Shown here: piece by piece, positions 1 to 7,921 of the stretch | Layout: every line of letters starts with the position of its first letter | Numbering within the stretch: the stretch's first letter is position 1 | NCBI GenBank assembly: GCA_016214445.1 | Contig: JACROM010000001.1 | Span: 1 to 18,704 of the forward strand | Direction of reading: 5' to 3' | DNA: 18,704 nucleotides | DNA from: Microcaldota archaeon | GTDB lineage: Archaea; Micrarchaeota; Micrarchaeia; Norongarragalinales; Norongarragalinaceae | Translations under genes and position numbers: made by a program | Notes under the pieces: generated by a model | Told to the model about the DNA's origin: nothing | Databases searched by the model: none | The model's input: the letters and a program-made list of their open reading frames with translations, nothing else

Positions 1-1269
<1,269 letters not shown>

Positions 1270-1503
1270 TTGGAAGAGAAAAACATAACAAGGAAAAAGT
1301 GAAAAAAAGTTCAGACGGATAATGAAAGTCAAAAAGAAAAAAAAAAAAAAAAAAAAAGTGAAACATTCCAAGTGAAAACGAAAGTCAAAGAGGAAAGAAC
1401 GAAAAAAGTCAGGGGAGAATAAAAAAAAGAGTGGCTTGAAATGGACTTCATAAAAGCTTTTTTCCCTCCGGGAAAAAACCTTGGAAAATAAGAGTGACTT
1501 GAA
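1270..1503 (+). other. A/G-rich purA-purC intergenic region with a 21-A run
   Basis: This 234-base gap is almost entirely purine on the + strand, very different from its coding neighbours. It contains an uninterrupted run of 21 A (1337-1357) and several degenerate copies of GAAAGTCAAA-like words (1324, 1380, 1405 regions). The last third carries a duplicated purC start region with a small hairpin. A phenylalanine-rich reading frame on the opposite strand is a by-product of this composition. No tRNA or other structured RNA was recognised. It may be a purC leader, an expanded simple-sequence tract, or partly an assembly problem around the homopolymer. Confidence 0.7.
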
Positions 1504-1518
1504 ATGGATTTCATAAAA
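1428..1518 (+). repeat. Duplicated purC start region (two 28-bp copies) with a 16-codon leader ORF
   Basis: Copies at 1428-1455 and 1491-1518 match at 26 of 28 positions and are exactly 63 bases apart, a multiple of three. Each holds the same upstream word CTTGAA, an ATG, and codons for MDFIK. The downstream copy is the purC start. The upstream copy opens a 16-codon frame (1441-1491, MDFIKAFFPPGKNLGK) that stops 12 bases before the purC ATG. Inside it, TTTTTTCCC TCC GGGAAAAAA (1459-1478 region) can form a 9-bp hairpin. This may be a vestigial duplicated start or a translated leader peptide. Confidence 0.7.
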
Positions 1519-2409
1519 AAAGGGAAAGTGAAGAACGTTTACGAAGTAGATGAGAACACCCTTGAGTTCGAGTTCTCCGACCGGGTTTCGGTTTTCGACA
1601 AGGTCATCCCTTCCGACATACCGCACAAAGGCGAGACCCTTTGCAGGACGAGCGCCTACTGGTTCGGCAAATGCTCCAAGGCAGGAATAAGGAACCACTT
1701 CATCAAGCTGAGCGCTCCGAACAAAATGCACGTCAAGCGGGTCAACGTCATCAAGGATTACGCTCAAATCACGCCTTCAACCAAAAACTACCTTATTCCG
1801 CTGGAAGTCATAGTCCGCTATTTCGCTTACGGTTCGCTGTTCGACCGAATTGAGAGCGGCGAAGTGAAACCAGAAGCTTTAGGATTCGAAGCGGGCCACC
1901 AAGTCAAGAAAGGCGAAGAGCTTCCGGAGCCGTTTTTCGAGGTGACGACCAAGCTGGAGAAGACCGACCGGAACCTCTCCAAGGAGGAGGCGATGAAAAT
2001 CTCCGGTTTGGACAAGGACGACTGGGATGCCTTGAGGGAAACAACCCTGAAAATCGACCAAATAATCAACAAGGAAGTTCTTGGCCGCGGTTTGGTGCAT
2101 GTGGACGGCAAGAAGGAGTTCGCTTTTGACGCCGAACGCGAGTTGATGGTGATTGACACGTTCGGCACCGCAGACGAGGACCGTTTCTGGATTCTCGAGG
2201 ACTTCAACAACGGCAAATACGTCGAGAAAAGCAAGGAGTTCGTGCGCCAGTATTATAGGCAAACCGGATACCATGAAGCCCTTTACGCAGCTCGCAAGGC
2301 GGGCAAGCCCGAACCGGACATTCCTCCGCTTCCGAAGGACAAGATTGAAGCAACTAGCAGGATTTACGTTGACTTGTTTGAGCAGTTGACCGGGGAGAAG
2401 TTCAGGTGA
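1504..2409 (+). CDS. purC: SAICAR synthetase
   Basis: Phosphoribosylaminoimidazole-succinocarboxamide synthase joins CAIR and aspartate using ATP in de novo purine synthesis. Visible family motifs are KKGKVKNVYEVDE at the N-terminus (residues 5-17, nucleotide-binding loop), FSDRVSVFD (24-32), IPHKGETL (39-46), VRYFAYGSL (104-112), FEVTTKLEKTD (145-155) and the late VIDTFGTADEDRFW (216-229), where the first acidic residues belong to the substrate/Mg site. At 301 residues it is longer than many bacterial or archaeal PurC proteins of about 240, mainly through a C-terminal tail. The start is the second of two near-identical ATG contexts; it gives the conserved N-terminus directly. Its TGA stop overlaps the GTG of the next gene by four bases, so the two are probably translationally coupled. 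purE, whose product makes its substrate, lies one gene downstream. Confidence 0.96.
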   Translation: MDFIKKGKVKNVYEVDENTLEFEFSDRVSVFDKVIPSDIPHKGETLCRTSAYWFGKCSKAGIRNHFIKLSAPNKMHVKRVNVIKDYAQITPSTKNYLIPLEVIVRYFAYGSLFDRIESGEVKPEALGFEAGHQVKKGEELPEPFFEVTTKLEKTDRNLSKEEAMKISGLDKDDWDALRETTLKIDQIINKEVLGRGLVHVDGKKEFAFDAERELMVIDTFGTADEDRFWILEDFNNGKYVEKSKEFVRQYYRQTGYHEALYAARKAGKPEPDIPPLPKDKIEATSRIYVDLFEQLTGEKFR

Positions 2410-3326
2410 CCTTAAACGCACTCACCAAAAACGTCCTGCTTTTCCTATTTGCTTTGTCCCTTTTGGCAAACTGGACGTCGGCAACTGGTTTTTCAATCGA
2501 CGAAAGGACGAAAATGGGGGTGCTGTCGTTCTCGCGTGACGACTTCGCTTTTTACGGCTGCCCTGCCTTTGCGGACCCGAACCGCGAGGAACTGCAGCCC
2601 TTCGCGGACGGCAGCTTCCCAATAAAGGGAAGGGCGGAGTTGTACCGGCCGGTGACCGCGAAAAACAACTACCTCCTCATGAGCACGAAGCTCGCGAAAA
2701 AAATCTCCGTGAACGGCAGGGCTTCAACCCGGCGGAACAAGGCGGGCAAATTCGAGACCACCTTCGAGATTGGCGACGGTTTTGATGGTCTTGTGCGCGT
2801 CTACGTCGCGAAGGCGAGGCCGCGCAACGGCGACGAGCTTTCCGACGCGTTCCACGACCTGTTCACGCTCCCCCTAACGGACGTGAACGTCAAGGTGCGG
2901 TCTGCCGCGGAGGCGGAGATAAAGAACCGCGCAGTTGCCGGCGATTGGCGCGAGTACTACGTGATCCTGCTTTCAACGCCGTTTACGGTCAGCGTCAACG
3001 GGTTTGCCGCGGTAGAAGCGGCGTTCAAGAAAGGCGAACGGTTCAACCTTTACGCGAACATCGGACTGCCGGGGCTGGACTGGACGAAGGACGAAAACGG
3101 CGTGACGGACAACAGGGGCGTGTCCTTCGCTTACAGCAAATGGAAGGACGAGCTCCGGCTGAAAGCGGTTCCTTCAAAGCAGCCGCTGCGGGTGAACGAA
3201 AAATTCCGAATATGCGGGCCGAACAAGTGCGCCGAAGCAATGATTACGGAAAAGGGAATAATGTTTCCTGGAACGCTCGTGGAAATCAACAACCCCGAAT
3301 TCACGGAGTTGTTCAAAACGGGCTGA
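2406..3326 (+). CDS. Putative secreted protein of unknown function in the purine cluster
   Basis: I do not recognise the family. The GTG start overlaps the purC stop (GTGA). The N-terminus looks like a Sec signal: after a few polar residues and one Lys comes a hydrophobic stretch VLLFLFALSLLANW (about residues 10-23), then small residues SATG suitable for cleavage; no lipobox cysteine is seen. The mature part of about 275 residues has no obvious further membrane segment and alternates short hydrophobic strands with charged turns, compatible with a beta-rich extracellular protein. It has few cysteines, including a close pair near the C-terminus (C270 and C275, in ICGPNKC). Its place between purC and purE gives no evident functional link; it may simply be read through from purC. 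Codon use resembles that of its neighbours. Confidence 0.8.
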   Translation: MTLNALTKNVLLFLFALSLLANWTSATGFSIDERTKMGVLSFSRDDFAFYGCPAFADPNREELQPFADGSFPIKGRAELYRPVTAKNNYLLMSTKLAKKISVNGRASTRRNKAGKFETTFEIGDGFDGLVRVYVAKARPRNGDELSDAFHDLFTLPLTDVNVKVRSAAEAEIKNRAVAGDWREYYVILLSTPFTVSVNGFAAVEAAFKKGERFNLYANIGLPGLDWTKDENGVTDNRGVSFAYSKWKDELRLKAVPSKQPLRVNEKFRICGPNKCAEAMITEKGIMFPGTLVEINNPEFTELFKTG

Positions 3327-3380
3327 GGGCCAATAGGCATTAAAACAAGCGATGAGTCAAATAATTCATAGGTGGTTTGC

Positions 3381-3845
3381 GTGTCGAAGATAATGATTCT
3401 GATGGGTTCGAAGAGCGACTTGGATTTCGCCAATAGAATAGGCGCTGCAGCAGAGGAGTTCGGCGTTTCCGTTGAGTACGCCATTGCCTCCGCGCATAGG
3501 ACTCCCAAGAAAGTCCTGCAAATTGCCGAGGAAGCCAACTCGTCCAAGGAACCGATTGTCTTTATTGCAGTTGCAGGATTGTCAAACGCGTTGAGCGGCA
3601 TGCTCGCGTGCGCCACTTTCTGGCCCATAGTAACCTGCCCGCCAGGTTCTTCCGAAGACCTCCCTTCCTCGCTGCGCATGCCTCCTGGAGTGGCGCACGG
3701 AACTGTCCTCGGGGAGCAGAACGCTGCGCTCTACGCAGTCAAAATCCTTTCATTGGGCGACCCCGCCTTAAGAAAGAAGGTCGGCGACTTTCTGAAGCAG
3801 AAAGCCGAGAAGCTGGAGAAGGACAATTCCGCGCTGAAGGGTTGA
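3381..3845 (+). CDS. purE: AIR carboxylase, class II-like PurE
   Basis: Catalyses carboxylation of 5-aminoimidazole ribonucleotide. The N-terminal MGSKSDLDFA and ASAHRTP motifs mark the PurE fold. The central segment reads FIAVAGLSNALSG, followed by IVTCPP and SSLRMPPGVAHGTVL. From memory this resembles the CAIR-forming domain of animal PAICS (AVAGRSNGLGPV, ISCPP, SSLRLPSG) more than bacterial class I PurE (AGGAAHLPGMVA). Class II enzymes use CO2 directly and need no PurK; none is seen here. The frame is open from GTG 3372, but the GTG at 3381 is preferred because an AGGTGG ribosome-binding-like sequence (3370-3375) precedes it and it begins right at the conserved strand. This gives 154 residues. 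A weak TATA-like ATTAAAAC lies at 3339-3346, so purE may have its own promoter. Confidence 0.93.
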   Translation: MSKIMILMGSKSDLDFANRIGAAAEEFGVSVEYAIASAHRTPKKVLQIAEEANSSKEPIVFIAVAGLSNALSGMLACATFWPIVTCPPGSSEDLPSSLRMPPGVAHGTVLGEQNAALYAVKILSLGDPALRKKVGDFLKQKAEKLEKDNSALKG

Positions 3846-3955
3846 AACATGGAGCATTTGTATCCGGTTAGTTTTGTAGGCATTTTCAGAGGGAAATGTA
3901 CTTTTTTGTGCATTGCTCTATTTTTTGCCTTTTTACGAGGTAAATTTGACATTTT
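3846..3955 (+). terminator. T-rich intergenic region, probable archaeal terminators
   Basis: This 110-base gap after purE contains successive T runs: CTTTTTTG near 3901, TTTTTTGCCTTTTT near 3931-3944, and TTTTTTGCC again at 3952-3960. Oligo-T tracts without a strong hairpin are typical archaeal transcription terminators, and they sit directly downstream of purE. The second and third share the word TTTTTTGCC. No clear promoter or RNA gene was recognised, so how the next gene is transcribed is not obvious. Confidence 0.5.
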
Positions 3956-4690
3956 TTGCCTAGAAAACTAACCCCTTACGAGCATTTCATTTTGGATTTG
4001 AGGCCAAAAAGCAGAACCGCTTCGCCAATCCATCTGGTCGGGATAGTACACGGCGACGTTGGTATACCACTTGACAGGCACACAACGGACTTTCTTGAGA
4101 AGAGGCTGACCGAACACAAAGGGACGCTCCTGACAGAAGACCGGAGGTATGCGCTGCCGCGCCAGTTTTTTTGGAGAGCCAAGAGCGCAGATGCTTCGAT
4201 GTGGTTGAACGCCTTAGCGGTTTTACCGTATTTTAGGCACCCGCTAGGGCTGATTGAATACTTTCGGCAATACACAACGAAAGGAGGAGACTACGTGAGA
4301 GAAAGGGAAAAAAGCAAACTGAAAATTCGCACCACGCCACTGCCGGCTTCCTTTGAGCGGAAAGGCAGAGTGGATTCAACGGATTTATACGAGTACTTCG
4401 GGCTCAAGAAGAGGGATGCGATAAGGTATGCAGGCTTCGTAGTAAACGCGCGGAGTTTTATCATGGCCGCCAAGGTTCTGGAGTCCGCTGAAAAGAACGA
4501 GGAACCACTGCTCGTTGCAGGCAGCGTACACGTAAACCAGGCGTTCAAGTTCATCGAAAACCCGAAACTTGCAGTAAGATACGGCAAGAGCGCGTTATCG
4601 AAAGTCAAAAAGAACATGTTATACCGGCTGCTTCTTGGCAGCAGTATAAAGAAAGCGCTGGACGTTTTCAAGAAGTACGCGGAGCGGTGA
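3956..4690 (+). CDS. Divergent TraB/GumN-like protein
   Basis: A 244-residue protein with the spaced motifs of the TraB/PrgY/GumN superfamily, members of which are proposed peptidases or metal-dependent hydrolases. The first motif is HLVGIVHGD (26-34, Gly29 and His32). A conserved acidic site follows at LLTED (58-62, Glu61). RSFIMAAKVLES (166-177) resembles the RN..M.. helix, and LLVAGSVHVNQAF (185-197, Gly189 and His192) resembles the C-terminal G..H motif. It lacks the transmembrane tail found in some relatives. The start is TTG, the first possible start after an in-frame TGA at 3947; no convincing ribosome binding site precedes it, and the upstream region is T-rich. The 3' end overlaps by about 23 bases the restored end of the convergent HD gene. 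The family assignment rests on motif order only and is tentative. Confidence 0.72.
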   Translation: MPRKLTPYEHFILDLRPKSRTASPIHLVGIVHGDVGIPLDRHTTDFLEKRLTEHKGTLLTEDRRYALPRQFFWRAKSADASMWLNALAVLPYFRHPLGLIEYFRQYTTKGGDYVREREKSKLKIRTTPLPASFERKGRVDSTDLYEYFGLKKRDAIRYAGFVVNARSFIMAAKVLESAEKNEEPLLVAGSVHVNQAFKFIENPKLAVRYGKSALSKVKKNMLYRLLLGSSIKKALDVFKKYAER

Positions 4691-6598
4691 CGGACAGGAG
4701 GCCAGTGACCTTCGCGAGCCTCGTCTCCAGGAAGTAGTCGCGCCTGTGGTACGCAACGCTTTTCGGCAGCCTCGCCCTTATTGCGACGACATTGTCTTTC
4801 TGGGGCTCGACTTCAACAGACGTCAAGCCAAGCGCGGTGAGTTTTTCAGCAAGCTCGTTCAGCGTCTGCGCCCGGGTTTCCTAAGACGCCCGAGGAATTC
4901 AGCTGCCTTTCTGAGGCCGTTGAACGAAACCGGCTGCATGAGCGGTGACTTGACATCATCGGCGAGCTCTCTCAGCAACGAGTTCCTTTGGTGCTGGTTG
5001 AGGTCTTTCCTGAACGAGAGGTTAATGGTGTGAAAAGTAGGCTTTATGCCTCCTCCGGGCTGGTGGGTGGGCTCGAAAGCAGCTCCAGCACCTGACAACC
5101 ACCGCTTATTGCGTTCTTTGAAGCCTTCGAGCGCGAGTTCAATCAGCCCGCGGAAGGGGCTGAAGTACTTGTACGGAAGGAAAACCGAAACAACGTGGTT
5201 TCCGTGCGTTGATTCCAACCAAAATGCCTCCCCTTTTTTGTCCACCTTGTGGACGAAAGGGTCCTTCTGCGACCCGCCTGGCTTGACTAACTTACCAACA
5301 AGCTTCAGAAAAGGGATATCCGAGTAACGTATCAGCGCTTGCTTTGTCAAGACCTTGAAATGCACCAATCCCTTGCGTCTCAAGCCGCCAAAATCAAAGT
5401 AGAACGGATGGAACTCCCGGACGCCTGGCGGAATCCAGCTCTCGCCTTTCCGCACAATCGGGTTTTCCGGAGCAGGTCCTTTCTCGACTTTCGTCCGCAG
5501 GAGGGGATTGTTTGCCGGGTCAGAGTGGAACTGTAGTTCATGTTGCAGTTTGTCAAACGATTTCGCGCCAACAAGCGAATAAGGTATGAACAACTCGTGC
5601 TTGGTCTGGCTTACTTGTCCTCTCTCGACAACATGGTGGCGGTTCACAACGCTCACGAAAGTCGGCGGGATGCTGTCGAGTTTTTTAAAAGTGAGTTTCG
5701 TACGGTCAGGCAGGTGGAGAATCCACTTGAACGCGTAATCTTTGGACTTGTAACGCTGTTTCCACCGTTCTGCGAGAGCTTCGCGCACCTTCGGCGGAAG
5801 CGACTTTGCTATAACAGACGACAGGCGGTCGGCGAAAAAGAAGGCGGCATCGTACATCTTGTCTATTTGCGCGGCCACTTCGTTTTTGGTCTTGTACGCT
5901 TTCAACGTCTGCAGGTTATGCGTCGTGTCCCATTGTCTTACCCATATGGCAGACCGATGCAATGGCGTTAATGGTTGGCCCTTGTTGAAAAGACGGTCTC
6001 GATAAAGGTCGGTGATCATTTTTTTTACTTGCGGGCTTTTTTCCAACGCGTCCTCCTCACGGGTGGCTTCCCGGTAGTAAGACTCATCATCAGGCAAGAC
6101 TACTGGCAGACAGGCGCCCTCATGTTCCAAGTATTTCCAGGGCGTCTGCACGCCAAGGCGTATCTTTGGTTTCGAATCAAGGGAAACCGTCTCCGCCGCA
6201 TATAAACCGAACCTTCGTTTGATTTCCCCAACCCTGACGCCGCAGTCCTCGACTGTGTCGTGAAGCAACGATGCAATGACCTCGTCCAGGGTGTTGCCGG
6301 CTTTCGCCGCATAAAGAGCAGCGGTGTACGGATGGGCCTCCTCTTTCGTCTTCACGTCCTTCCGAAGACGTCCCTTGTGCGCTTCGCGCATGAAGACGAA
6401 CGCGTGCCACAACTTCTTTAAGTCTTCAGGTGTTGCATCAGGGTGCCACGAGCGAAAGAACAACTCGAGGTTGGCGTAACTCTGGTGGTTACGGTCGCTT
6501 AAGCGGGTCACTGGCGTTAACTTATCAACCTGCTTGGCCAAAGGAACTCTCGCGCTATCAAGCCACTTCGGCCTCTCGGGCGCCTCGAAACGGTCCAT
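4668..6598 (-). pseudogene. RelA/SpoT-type HD phosphohydrolase with C-terminal frameshift
   Basis: The uninterrupted frame runs from ATG at 6598 to TGA at 4859 (579 residues). Residues 66-135 form a RelA/SpoT/MESH1-type HD domain: AHKGRLRK (73-80), His89 in EEAHPYTAAL, LLHDTVED (111-118, metal ligands H113 and D114, catalytic-type E117 and D118) and a late metal-ligand segment WVRQWDTTHNLQTL with D224. This predicts hydrolysis of (p)ppGpp-like alarmones. An insert of about 60 residues lies between HDxxED and D224. No GRxK-type synthetase motif is visible. The following about 300 residues are unassigned. At the CCC/GGG run (4871-4876) the frame appears to lose one base: adding one there continues the protein for 66 more residues (QTLNELAEKLTALGL onward) to a TGA at 4668-4670, for about 643 in all. 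It may be a sequencing error or a true truncation; the HD domain is unaffected. Confidence 0.78.
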
Positions 6599-6622
6599 AC
6601 GTTTAGAATAGTTATTTCCGCC

Positions 6623-6630
6623 TTTAAAAC
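6623..6630 (-). promoter_or_regulatory. TATA box of the HD gene (leaderless)
   Basis: Read on the minus strand this is GTTTTAAA, centred about 28 bases before the ATG at 6598. That spacing predicts a transcript beginning at or next to the start codon, as in many archaeal leaderless mRNAs. It lies only about 35 bases from the divergent nadA TATA box. Confidence 0.6.
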
Positions 6631-6656
6631 TCTCCGTCTCCCGTCGTAAAACCTAA

Positions 6657-6670
6657 GGGCTTTAAAGCCC
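6657..6670 (+). promoter_or_regulatory. nad operon TATA box inside a 14-bp perfect palindrome
   Basis: The sequence GGGCTTTAAAGCCC is perfectly self-complementary. Its core CTTTAAAG (6660-6667) is centred about 25 bases before the ATG at 6689, the right place for the TATA box of a leaderless nadA transcript. A dyad with GC arms across a TATA box is a plausible repressor site that would block TBP/TFB binding. The operator role is inference. Confidence 0.6.
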
Positions 6671-6688
6671 GGCGGGCGTTTCTTATAA

Positions 6689-7921
6689 ATGGGGTTTTCC
6701 GTTTCAACAGCCAGCGGTATTGCTACGGCAGCGAAGAGCCCGCGCGGAAAAACCATGCTGGTGGAAGGGAAAGTGGTAGCAGCGGAAGCGAAGCGCTTGC
6801 AGAGAAAGGCAAAGCCCGCTACCGGAAAAACAGCAACGGAAGCGGAAAAGCAACGTGAAAAAGACGGGCAAACCGCAGAAGCCACCACTGCCGAAGCGGA
6901 AAGGCCGCACGCGAAAGCGGAGCTTGCGGAAGACGAGGTTGTAGCGGAAGCGAAAAGGCTGTATGATAAAGTAAAGCACTTAGGGTGGAGCATGGAAGAC
7001 TGCTTCGTTTACGCGCCGCTTACCCTTGAGATTAACAAGCTGAAGAAGGAAAAGGACGCAATAATTCTGGCGCACTCCTACCAGACCCCTGACATCATTT
7101 ACGGCATTGCGGACTTCGTGGGAGACTCCTACGGCCTGAGCAAGCAGGCTTGTTCAGCTAAACAGAAGACGATTGTTTTCTGCGGTGTTCGCTTCATGGC
7201 GGAAACAGCGAAAATACTGAACCCTGAAAAAACCGTTTTGCTGCCCTCGACCGAGGCAGGCTGCTCGCTTTCTGAAAGCATTACAGCTGAAGACGTGAGG
7301 GAAATGCGCGAAAAGCACCCGCATGCCGGCATAGTAACGTACGTCAACACCAACGCGGACGTGAAAGCGGAAAGCGATGCATGTTGTACTTCCACCAACG
7401 CCATGAAGGTAGTGGAGGGCATGCCGCAAAAGGAGATAATTTTCCTGCCTGACGAACTCATGGCGAAAAATGTTGCAAAGCTCACTAGAAAAAAAATCAT
7501 CGGATGGAGGGGCAGGTGCATAGTGCACGAGGATTTCGATGCTGAAAAAATCAAGGCCATACGCTCTATGCATCCCGGAGTGAAGATTCTTGTTCACACC
7601 GAATGCACGCCAGAAGTGGTGGATGCTTCGGATTTGGCGGGCGGTACCGAGAACATGATTTCCTACATCAAGTCTTCGGATGCGAAGCAGTTCATGCTGG
7701 TCACGGAGTGCGGGCTTGGGGACAGGATGCGTGTTGAGTTCCCGGAAAAGGAGATCGTCGGGACGTGCAACCTGTGCCCTTACATGAAGAAGAACAACCT
7801 GAAGAACATCCTGAGCGTACTGAAGGAGCCGCGGAAGGAGCAAATAGTGGAACTGCCTGAGGAGATAATTGAAAAGGCACAGAAGGCGTTGAACAAGATG
7901 TTCGAGCTGACTCAAAAATGA
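6689..7921 (+). CDS. nadA: Quinolinate synthase with a Lys/Ala/Glu-rich N-terminal extension
   Basis: Condenses iminoaspartate with dihydroxyacetone phosphate to quinolinate, using a [4Fe-4S] cluster. Core motifs: ILAHSYQTPDI (126-136), ADFVGDSYGLS (141-151), FMAETAKILNPEKTVLLP (169-186), C192 in EAGCSL, YVNTNADVKA, C277 in GWRGRCIVHEDF, and C363 in TCNLCPYM. C192, C277 and C363 are the expected cluster ligands. The core resembles NadA of about 300 residues; the extra 100 residues at the front are Ala/Lys/Glu-rich with repeated VVAEAKRL-like units. The ATG at 6689 is chosen because the TATA box predicts transcription starting there. The alternative ATG at 6992 would give a canonical 309-residue protein and has GGTGG just upstream, but very close. 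First gene of nadA-nadX-nadC-nadE; its TGA overlaps the nadX ATG. Confidence 0.95.
   Translation: MGFSVSTASGIATAAKSPRGKTMLVEGKVVAAEAKRLQRKAKPATGKTATEAEKQREKDGQTAEATTAEAERPHAKAELAEDEVVAEAKRLYDKVKHLGWSMEDCFVYAPLTLEINKLKKEKDAIILAHSYQTPDIIYGIADFVGDSYGLSKQACSAKQKTIVFCGVRFMAETAKILNPEKTVLLPSTEAGCSLSESITAEDVREMREKHPHAGIVTYVNTNADVKAESDACCTSTNAMKVVEGMPQKEIIFLPDELMAKNVAKLTRKKIIGWRGRCIVHEDFDAEKIKAIRSMHPGVKILVHTECTPEVVDASDLAGGTENMISYIKSSDAKQFMLVTECGLGDRMRVEFPEKEIVGTCNLCPYMKKNNLKNILSVLKEPRKEQIVELPEEIIEKAQKALNKMFELTQK
6715..6965 (+). repeat. nadA: Degenerate GCGGAAGCGAAA-type repeats in the 5' part of nadA
   Basis: Variants of GCGGAAGCGAAA recur at least five times, near 6781, 6838, 6891, 6917 and 6943. 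They encode (V/T)(A/V)AEAKR- or AEAER-like peptides. The clearest pair is VVAAEAKRLQRKAK (residues 29-42) and VVAEAKRLYDKVK (84-96). The second copy adjoins the conserved NadA core, suggesting that the extension grew by duplicating this short segment. Confidence 0.6.

Noticed and set aside
3327..3371. C/D-box RNA candidate before purE (GCGATGAG)
   Set aside because: The C-box match is imperfect and no paired D box (CTGA) with suitable spacing is present.
4871..4880. Programmed -1 ribosomal frameshift in the HD gene
   Set aside because: The junction AGG AAA CCC GGG CGC does not offer a standard X XXY YYZ slippery heptamer in the correct phase, and no downstream structure was evident; a missing base is simpler.
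5540..5971. Plus-strand ORFs of 60-143 residues within 4746-6205
   Set aside because: All lie opposite the HD gene, whose catalytic motifs and continuous frame explain the region.
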